Below are positions 43,276 through 49,370 of a stretch of DNA of 49,370 nucleotides, one piece after another. The notes beneath the pieces were generated by a model that was not told where the DNA came from, did not search any database, and saw nothing but the letters and a program-made list of their open reading frames with translations. Within the stretch, counting starts at the first letter, position 1. Each line of letters starts with the position of its first letter. Origin of the DNA: Gammaproteobacteria bacterium (GTDB taxonomy: Bacteria; Pseudomonadota; Gammaproteobacteria; Pseudomonadales; Cellvibrionaceae). The DNA lies in NCBI GenBank assembly GCA_021151625.1, contig JAGKWY010000035.1, positions 1-49,370 of the forward strand, written 5' to 3'. A program made the position numbers and the translations under genes.

Positions 43276-44145
43276 ATGTCGTTGCGTTTTGATTTAGCGT
43301 CTTTCGAGTTTAATGCCTCCGCCATAACGCCGACTGCATCCCGCAGTCGGCGTTTTATTATTCTTGCCTTGAATACAAATTACACCTGTGAGCAACTCTT
43401 ATGTGACAGTGCTGGTGTAGTTCTGGTGATTTCTGAAGCTGAGGTCAATGCGCTACCTTTAACCCTTGCCAGCGAACATTTCCTTGGTCAACTCAATGAT
43501 GAAGACTTATGGGCGAGAGTGGTCACTGTCGCTGATGCTCCTCCAGGTCATCAGTGGTTTGGGCTTCGCTCGCAGTTAGAGTTGGTATCACCTGAGGCTT
43601 TTCAGCTGGCGGGGCGCGCCCTGCAAATCGCACGCTGGTTTTATGATCATCGTTTTTGTGGGCGCTGCGGTCAGGCAACTGTGCAGGACACGTTTGATTT
43701 CGCCCGTGTATGCCAAGGCTGTGCGCTGCGCTTTTACCCGCGAATTTCCCCCTGTATGATCGTATTGGTGACGCGGGGTGATGAAATATTGCTCGCACAC
43801 CATCATCGGGCGTCACGTGTTATGTACACGACCCTCGCAGGTTTTGTCGAGGCAGGGGAGGGCGTGGAAGATTGTATCCGGCGTGAAGTTAGGGAAGAGG
43901 TTGGTGTGGAAGTTGGGCGGCTTCATTACTTTCGCAGCCAGCCCTGGCCATTCCCCGGACAATTGATGCTGGGTTTTTTCGCCGAATACGAGGCAGGTGT
44001 TATTGCAATAGACCCCACTGAAATTATCGATGCGAAATGGTTCCGCTATGATGAGTTGCCTCAAGTGCCAGCAACCGCTACTGTAGCTGGTCAGTTAATT
44101 GCGCATTATGTTGGGTTGCGGCGCGCCATCAACCATAAACAATAA
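43276..44145 (+). CDS. nudC: NADH pyrophosphatase / NAD-decapping hydrolase
   Basis: A 289-residue Nudix hydrolase. A zinc ribbon (CGRCGQ and CQGCALRFYPR, about 129-155) precedes the Nudix box (GFVEAGEGVEDCIRREVREEVG, cut as GFVEAGEG and REVREEVG; about 190-213). The specificity motif SQPWPFPGQLMLGF is diagnostic for NADH pyrophosphatase/NudC. It hydrolyses NADH or removes NAD caps from RNA. The ATG at 43276 is preferred; a TTG at 43270 overlapping the fimL stop is possible. Confidence 0.93.
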   Translation: MSLRFDLASFEFNASAITPTASRSRRFIILALNTNYTCEQLLCDSAGVVLVISEAEVNALPLTLASEHFLGQLNDEDLWARVVTVADAPPGHQWFGLRSQLELVSPEAFQLAGRALQIARWFYDHRFCGRCGQATVQDTFDFARVCQGCALRFYPRISPCMIVLVTRGDEILLAHHHRASRVMYTTLAGFVEAGEGVEDCIRREVREEVGVEVGRLHYFRSQPWPFPGQLMLGFFAEYEAGVIAIDPTEIIDAKWFRYDELPQVPATATVAGQLIAHYVGLRRAINHKQ

Positions 44146-44172
44146 CAATTTTCCCAAACAGGTAGGACGCAT

Positions 44173-44826
44173 ATGATTTTTACACTGGTTGCCCTGTTTA
44201 TCAGTTTGATTGCTGTTTTTATCACCTATAAAGCTGCACGTATGTTGTGGCAAAACTCCTGGTTTGTCGGTTTTTGTCGCGGCCTATTTGGCTTTGGCTT
44301 GTTGGCAATTGCCGCCTTGATCGGTCTGACAGCTTTTGATGTGTACAGTTACAAGCAGGTCTTGCAGGAACAAGTCGTTGCCACCATCAATTTTGATCGT
44401 ATTGATGACCAGCACTTTTTCGCCGTATTGGCCGATAAAGAAGGTAAAGAGCAGCGCGTGGAACTGCGTGGTGACCAATGGCAGTTAGATGCGCGCATAG
44501 TGAAGTGGGATGGATATTTGGCTACTTTTGGCATTAAGCCCGCGTTTCGATTAGAGCGCTTGAGTGGTCGTTATTACGATATTGAAAAAGAAACCACCGC
44601 CAAGCGCACGGCTTACACAGTGCACAACAGCTTATATGGTTTGGATATCTGGAAAATCCTCAATACTCACCCGGATTGGGTGCCAGTGATTGATGCGGTT
44701 TATGGCTCGGCAACTTATTTGCCGATGAAAGACGGGGCGCTTTTTGAAATCTCCCTGTCAAATACCGGCTTGGTTGCTCGTCCGATTAATACTGCGGCGC
44801 GCGAAGCTGTTGCAGAATTTGAATAA
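44173..44826 (+). CDS. Membrane-anchored conserved hypothetical protein
   Basis: A 217-residue protein with two N-terminal hydrophobic segments (about 1-20 and 35-55) and an exposed region of about 160 residues rich in beta strands. Pseudomonas has a protein of this kind downstream of nudC, sometimes named 'multidrug transporter', but nothing here supports transport. Function unknown. It lies between nudC and sohB in the same direction, with 27 and 48 bp gaps. Confidence 0.65.
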   Translation: MIFTLVALFISLIAVFITYKAARMLWQNSWFVGFCRGLFGFGLLAIAALIGLTAFDVYSYKQVLQEQVVATINFDRIDDQHFFAVLADKEGKEQRVELRGDQWQLDARIVKWDGYLATFGIKPAFRLERLSGRYYDIEKETTAKRTAYTVHNSLYGLDIWKILNTHPDWVPVIDAVYGSATYLPMKDGALFEISLSNTGLVARPINTAAREAVAEFE

Positions 44827-44874
44827 TTTTTGTATTCACCTTTTTATTTTTAGACGTTGTATGGAGTTATTTCA

Positions 44875-45951
44875 TTGGAATTTTTAACTGAATACGGTTT
44901 GTTTCTGGCTAAAACGATTACGTTCGTGGCAGCTATTTTTGTCATTGTCAGCCTTGTTGTTTCTGTGGGAGGGCGCAATAAAAAGTCGGACAAGGGGCAC
45001 ATAGAAGTCACCAAACTCAATGAAAAATTTGAGCATCTGCGTGATTCGTTGCGCGATGCAATGCTTGACGATGACGAATATAAAGAATTTGAAAAAGCTG
45101 AAAAGAAACGTTTGAAAGAAGAGAAATCGCAGAAGAAGAAAGCGGCAAAAGAGGCTGAGAAAAATAAGGCGGAAGACTCAGCTACTCAGCCTGAACGCAA
45201 GCGTGTGTTTGTACTGGATTTCCATGGCGACATCAAAGCCTCCGAAGTGGAGTGCCTGCGCGAGGAAATTACTACAGTACTCACATTGGCAAAATCAACA
45301 GATGAAGTTGTAGTGAAAGTAGAAAGCGGTGGCGGTATGGTCCATAGCTATGGGCTTGCTTCCAGCCAGCTAGCGCGCATAACTGGAAAAAACATCCCGT
45401 TGACTGTGTGCGTAGATAAAGTGGCAGCCAGTGGTGGTTATATGATGGCTTGTGTAGCCAATAAAATTGTTGCAGCGCCTTTCGCTATTCTTGGTTCTAT
45501 TGGAGTAGTTGCTCAGCTGCCCAACTTTCATAAACTGCTTAAAAAGAATGATATCGACTATGAGATGTTTACCGCTGGTGAATACAAGCGTACGGTAACC
45601 ATGTTTGGTGAAAATACTGAAAAAGGTCGCAGTAAGTTTGTAGAAGAGCTGGAAGATACCCATGTACTCTTTAAAGAGTTTGTGGGGGAGCATCGTCCGC
45701 AAGTTGACATAGCTAAAGTTGCCACAGGTGAAGTCTGGTTTGGCTTACGTGCAAAGTCGGTGAATCTGGTGGATGAATTGCAAACAAGTGATGAGTATTT
45801 ATTCTCCCAAATCGATAACGCAGATATTTACGAAGTGGAGTACAGCTTTAAAAAATCCCTGCCAGAAAAATTGGGCATAGCTGCACAAGGTGCGGTGGAT
45901 CGCCTGTTAATGACATGGTGGGAACGGCTGAATATTAGTCGCTGGTTTTAA
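44875..45951 (+). CDS. sohB: Inner-membrane serine protease SohB (S49 family)
   Basis: A 358-residue S49 peptidase. One N-terminal transmembrane helix (about 9-31) precedes a Lys/Glu-rich coiled linker (about 45-110). The catalytic pair is S186 (VAASGGYMMA) and K238 (GEYKRTVTMFG). It acts in the periplasm. The start is taken as TTG at 44875, which follows GGAG by nine bases and gives MEFLTEYGLFLAK, closely like E. coli MELLSEYGLFLAK; a longer frame from 44857 is less likely. A terminator follows. Confidence 0.93.
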   Translation: MEFLTEYGLFLAKTITFVAAIFVIVSLVVSVGGRNKKSDKGHIEVTKLNEKFEHLRDSLRDAMLDDDEYKEFEKAEKKRLKEEKSQKKKAAKEAEKNKAEDSATQPERKRVFVLDFHGDIKASEVECLREEITTVLTLAKSTDEVVVKVESGGGMVHSYGLASSQLARITGKNIPLTVCVDKVAASGGYMMACVANKIVAAPFAILGSIGVVAQLPNFHKLLKKNDIDYEMFTAGEYKRTVTMFGENTEKGRSKFVEELEDTHVLFKEFVGEHRPQVDIAKVATGEVWFGLRAKSVNLVDELQTSDEYLFSQIDNADIYEVEYSFKKSLPEKLGIAAQGAVDRLLMTWWERLNISRWF

Positions 45952-45953
45952 CT

Positions 45954-45981
45954 AAAACGGTGCCGAATGGCACCGTTTTTC
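45954..45981 (+). terminator. Terminator after sohB
   Basis: Stem AAAACGGTGCC/GGCACCGTTTT with loop GAAT, followed by TTTTT. Confidence 0.9.
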
Positions 45982-45997
45982 TTTGGAGGAAAGTTTA

Positions 45998-46630
45998 ATG
46001 ATTTTTTCAATGGCCAAGTTACAGATGCCTACACGCGATAACGCGCTGCCAGGACGTGCAGCCGCGATGATTGTGGAAAATAAACATGCGGTTAAAGGTG
46101 TTGCTATAAAGCCACCATTTCCAGAGGGGTATGAACAAATCCTGTTTGGCCTTGGCTGCTTTTGGGGAGCAGAACGAAAGTTTTGGCAACAACCCGGTGT
46201 ATACACAACAGCAGTAGGTTATTCCGCTGGTTACACACCGAATCCCACCTATGAAGAGGTGTGTTCTGGCTTAACGGGGCACAATGAAGTGGTGTTGGTT
46301 GTATTCGATCCGCAAGAAACCAGTGTACAACAATTACTGAAAGTGTTTTGGGAATCGCACAATCCAACCCAGGGAATGCGCCAGGGTAATGATCGTGGTA
46401 CTCAGTATCGATCTGGTGTGTATTTCTTTACTGAACAGCAGCGAATTGCAGCCGAGCAAACTCGTAATACCTATCAAGCTGCATTGAGTGAAAATAACCA
46501 TGGCGATATAACAACAGAAATTTTGCCTGCTGCAGAGTTTTATTACGCCGAAACTTATCACCAGCAATACTTGCACAAAAACCCTGGTGGTTATTGTGGA
46601 TTAGGGGGCACCGGGGTTTGCCTGGCGTAA
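45998..46630 (+). CDS. msrA: Peptide methionine sulfoxide reductase A
   Basis: A 210-residue MsrA that reduces methionine-S-sulfoxide. The catalytic cysteine is C54 in GLGCFWGAER, and the resolving cysteines are in the tail GYCGLGGTGVCLA. The extended N-terminus (MPTRDNALPGR) matches the E. coli type. The ATG at 45998 has GGAGG 9 bases before it. It is convergent with the ETF-QO gene with only four bases between the stops and no visible terminator. Confidence 0.95.
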   Translation: MIFSMAKLQMPTRDNALPGRAAAMIVENKHAVKGVAIKPPFPEGYEQILFGLGCFWGAERKFWQQPGVYTTAVGYSAGYTPNPTYEEVCSGLTGHNEVVLVVFDPQETSVQQLLKVFWESHNPTQGMRQGNDRGTQYRSGVYFFTEQQRIAAEQTRNTYQAALSENNHGDITTEILPAAEFYYAETYHQQYLHKNPGGYCGLGGTGVCLA

Positions 46631-46634
46631 TGAA

Positions 46635-48284
46635 CTACATGGCCTCGTAATAGGGGCCGCTGCCGCCTTCGGGGGGCGTCCAGGTTATATTTTGTAGAGG
46701 GTCTTTAATATCACAGGCTTTGCAGTGGATGCAGTTAGCTGCGTTAATTTGCAAGGTATCGGCATTATCCTTTTGGATAATTTCATATACGCCTGCAGGG
46801 CAATAGCGCTGTTCAGGTGCACCATACAACGCCAAATTGTGTTGCACAGGAATATCCGCATCTTTCAAGTGCAGATGCACAGGTTGATTTTCCTCGTGGC
46901 TAATTTTCGATAAATAGATTGATGACGAGCGATCAAAAGTAATTTTTCGATCAGGTGCCGGGTAATTTATAAGTTGTGCTTCTTCCAATGGTATAAGGCT
47001 TTCATGGTCTGCTTTTCCATGCTTTAACGTCCAGGGCAAATTAATTCCCAGTGAATGGAACCATAAATCCAGGCTCGAATAAAATAAACCACCCAATGAG
47101 CCCCATTTGGAAAATGCCGGCTTTACATTGCGCGCTGCATATAGGTCCTTCCAAATCCAGGACTGACGAATTTTTTCTGGATATGTATTCAATAGCGCGG
47201 GTTCGTCTTTATGCAGAACTTCGATGATAGATTCCGCTGCGAGCATCCCAGATTTCATCGCATTGTGAGAACCTTTGATGCGCGGAACATTAACAAAACC
47301 GGCCGAACAACCAATCAATGCACCACCCGGAAAAACCAATTCAGGTAAGGATTGAATTCCACCTTCATTAATTGCACGTGCGCCATAGGCAAGGCGCTGC
47401 CCGTTTTCCAGCAAGGGTTTTATAGCAGGGTGTGTTTTAAAACGTTGAAATTCTTCAAACGGATTTAAATAGGGATTTTTGTAATTCAAATGAACCACAA
47501 GGCCTACCGCTAATTTATTGCCTTCCTGATGATAAATAAATCCACCACCACCTGTGTCCGTATCCAGTGGCCAGCCCAGGGTATGAACTATTTTGCCCTG
47601 TTGATGATGTTGTGCATCTATTTGCCAGATCTCTTTAAAGCCAAGTCCATATTTTTGCGGTTCGGCATTTACACGAAGATTAAATTGCTGTTCCATTTTT
47701 TTGGTTAATGATCCGCGCGTCCCTTCAGCAATTAAGGTGTATTTGGCTATTAGCTCTATACCGGGCGAGAAGGTATTTTTCGGTGAGCCATCGCGAGCGA
47801 TTCCCATGTCACCGGTGATAATGCCTTTTACTTGTCCGTCGTCGGAATAGATAACATCGACCGCGTTAAAACCGGGAAATAAATCTACACCAAGCTGTTC
47901 CGCTTCACTGGCAAGCCAGCGACAAACTTGACCAAGGCTTACAATATAGTTGCCATGGTTGTTTAGTAATGGTGGTAATAATTTTTCAGGAATTCTGTAG
48001 CTGCCGGATTCTGTGAGCCAGCAAAAATTATCCTGAGTGACTTTATTGGAGACTGGTGCATTTTTTGATTGCCAGTCTGGAATCAATTCGTTGAGTGCGA
48101 TTGGATCTATCACTGCGCCGGAAAAAATATGCGCTCCAATTTCTGCGCCTTTTTCCAGTAGACACACGCTAATATCCCGATGTTGTTGTGCGGCTAATTG
48201 TTTTAAACGAATGGCGGCAGAGAGCCCGGCAGGGCCACCGCCAACAATTACTACGTCATATTCCATTTGGTCGCGTTGTGTCAT
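46635..48284 (-). CDS. etfD: Electron transfer flavoprotein-ubiquinone oxidoreductase
   Basis: A 549-residue inner-membrane-associated flavoprotein that passes electrons from ETF to ubiquinone. FAD binding: DVVIVGGGPAGLSAAIRLKQ (about 9-28). The [4Fe-4S] ligands lie in RYCPAGVYE and NAANCIHCKACDIKDP, and the protein ends with the usual ITWTPPEGGSGP. The ATG at 48284 is chosen over an in-frame TTG at 48329 and ATG at 48266 because it has GAGTTGGAT upstream. The etfAB genes are not in the window. A LysR gene lies upstream on the same strand. Confidence 0.94.
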   Translation of the reverse strand: MTQRDQMEYDVVIVGGGPAGLSAAIRLKQLAAQQHRDISVCLLEKGAEIGAHIFSGAVIDPIALNELIPDWQSKNAPVSNKVTQDNFCWLTESGSYRIPEKLLPPLLNNHGNYIVSLGQVCRWLASEAEQLGVDLFPGFNAVDVIYSDDGQVKGIITGDMGIARDGSPKNTFSPGIELIAKYTLIAEGTRGSLTKKMEQQFNLRVNAEPQKYGLGFKEIWQIDAQHHQQGKIVHTLGWPLDTDTGGGGFIYHQEGNKLAVGLVVHLNYKNPYLNPFEEFQRFKTHPAIKPLLENGQRLAYGARAINEGGIQSLPELVFPGGALIGCSAGFVNVPRIKGSHNAMKSGMLAAESIIEVLHKDEPALLNTYPEKIRQSWIWKDLYAARNVKPAFSKWGSLGGLFYSSLDLWFHSLGINLPWTLKHGKADHESLIPLEEAQLINYPAPDRKITFDRSSSIYLSKISHEENQPVHLHLKDADIPVQHNLALYGAPEQRYCPAGVYEIIQKDNADTLQINAANCIHCKACDIKDPLQNITWTPPEGGSGPYYEAM

Positions 48285-48353
48285 ATCCAACTCGCTTGTT
48301 CGGTAACATCTATCAGTCTTTACTATCAAACTCTTACAAGTCTGGCTTTTATT

Positions 48354-49280
48354 TCATGACAGGGGCGGTAAGAGTATTTTGTCACTGGTCTTTAAATTAA
48401 CCGTTAGCGAACGGCAATAATCCAGGAAGCTGGTTATAGCGGGTGTTTGGTAACGGTTTTTATGCCAAACCAATAAAAATTGCCGACGTAAATCCAGCAT
48501 AGGTGTTTTAATTTCTATCAAGTTGCCGCGCCGAAATGCATCGCGCAATGCAAGGCGAGAGATACAGCCAATGCCTAAGCCTGATTCAACAGCGCGTTTG
48601 ATCGCTTCCGTATGTTCCAGCTCCAGGCGCACCTTTAAGCCCGATGCATGGTGGCGCATAGCGTGATCAAACGTTTCGCGTGTGCCTGAGCCCTGTTCGC
48701 GCAAAATCCAGGTGGCATTAGTCAAATCTTCAATGGCGATATTTTTTTTCTGTGCAAGCTCATGTTCCGGTGCGCAAAACACGGCGAGGTCATCGTCCAT
48801 CCAGGGTTCTGCAATCAATTCGGGGTGATGACAACTGCCTTCAATCAATCCCAGGTCCAATTCATAACCTGCAATTTGCTGCAGGATACTTTGGGTATTT
48901 TTCACTTGCAGGTCGATATGGCATTCGGTGTGGTGTTGCATAAATTCGCTGACGATCAATATCGCCAAGTAATTACCAATCGTCAGGGTGGCCCCCAGTT
49001 TCAGGTTCCCCAATGCAGCCTTACCCTCCAGAAGTTGCTCTATTTCTTCGGCCTGGGTTAACAAACTGCTTGCAGCTGGCAACAGGCTTTTACCCAGTGC
49101 ATTGAGCACCAGTAACTTGCCGTGGCGATCAAACAGCTGGCAATCAAACTGCCGCTCCAGCTCGGCCAGGGCGGTACTGGCAGCGGATTGGGAGAGCGCA
49201 ACCTGTTCGGCAGCCTTGGAAACGCTACCTGTGCGTGCTATGGCAACGAATATTTCTAATTGGCGTAGTGTGTATCTCAT
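48354..49280 (-). CDS. LysR-family regulator, YeiE-like
   Basis: A 308-residue LysR-type regulator. The winged helix is at 1-65 (LRQLEIFVAIARTGSVSKAAEQVALSQ, cut as FVAIARTGSVSKAAE, then SAASTALAELE). The effector domain (about 90-295) has GATLTIGNYLAILIVSEFM and ESGLGIGCISRLAL. The arrangement resembles YeiE/CysB-like activators. The effector is unknown. It ends 70 bp upstream of the ETF-QO start on the same strand. The upstream region (49281-49370) is very AT-rich, as usual for a LysR control region; the divergent partner would lie outside the window. Confidence 0.9.
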   Translation of the reverse strand: MRYTLRQLEIFVAIARTGSVSKAAEQVALSQSAASTALAELERQFDCQLFDRHGKLLVLNALGKSLLPAASSLLTQAEEIEQLLEGKAALGNLKLGATLTIGNYLAILIVSEFMQHHTECHIDLQVKNTQSILQQIAGYELDLGLIEGSCHHPELIAEPWMDDDLAVFCAPEHELAQKKNIAIEDLTNATWILREQGSGTRETFDHAMRHHASGLKVRLELEHTEAIKRAVESGLGIGCISRLALRDAFRRGNLIEIKTPMLDLRRQFLLVWHKNRYQTPAITSFLDYCRSLTVNLKTSDKILLPPLS

Positions 49281-49370
49281 ATCTGTATTTCAAATATATA
49301 AAATATAAATTATCAATTTAACAAATATGCTAGCGCTAAATAGAATGATCCACAAGTTCATTTTTGAGGC

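Noticed and set aside
1..49370. CRISPR arrays, tRNA or rRNA genes
   Set aside because: No regularly spaced repeats with unique spacers, no tRNA cloverleaf and no rRNA-like sequence was seen.

Overview
The window looks like chromosomal DNA of a Gammaproteobacterium, most likely Cellvibrio or a close relative (Cellvibrionaceae). This is inferred from family content, moderate GC, and gene order: mltD-gloB-methyltransferase-rnhA-dnaQ followed by fimL-nudC resembles the arrangement I recall from Pseudomonas aeruginosa. No rRNA, tRNA, CRISPR array, insertion sequence or prophage is visible. Gene starts include many GTG and TTG codons.

Left part (1-9.9 kb). A three-gene condensin operon of the Wadjet type (JetA, JetB, JetC) has no JetD nuclease gene after it; it ends in a 15-bp tandem repeat that runs into its terminator. 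It is followed by a stand-alone response regulator, a DUF815 ATPase and a full-length OvoA (ovothiol synthesis) with a hairpin in its leader.

Middle part (10-24.4 kb). Two AT-rich tandem paralogues encode secreted proteins that look like TIM-barrel glycoside hydrolases; their last 109 residues are almost identical although the genes differ at many silent sites. Then come small enzymes (YciI-like, ABM monooxygenase, a mini-PAP2 protein, a periplasmic binding protein, two GNATs), a 920-residue winged-helix/ATPase/TPR regulator, and an outer-membrane factor/EmrA/EmrB efflux operon ending in a FlK-type thioesterase.

Signalling island (24.8-27.2 kb). A degenerate-receiver/winged-helix protein, an MglA-like GTPase and three Roadblock-like proteins form one tightly coupled operon. 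Its parts list resembles the Streptomyces conservon, without the kinase. This is the best candidate in the window for a poorly described system.

Right part (27.3-49.4 kb). Lipase, GFA protein, PatB aminotransferase, a secreted CYTH-like protein, a rimO gene broken by an internal deletion, a pilin with a membrane-anchored glutaredoxin, OsmC, pirin, Pgm, MltD, a GloB lacking its C-terminal domain, RNase HI, DnaQ, FimL, NudC, SohB, MsrA, ETF-QO and a YeiE-like LysR regulator. Apart from the broken rimO and short gloB, this is ordinary housekeeping sequence.
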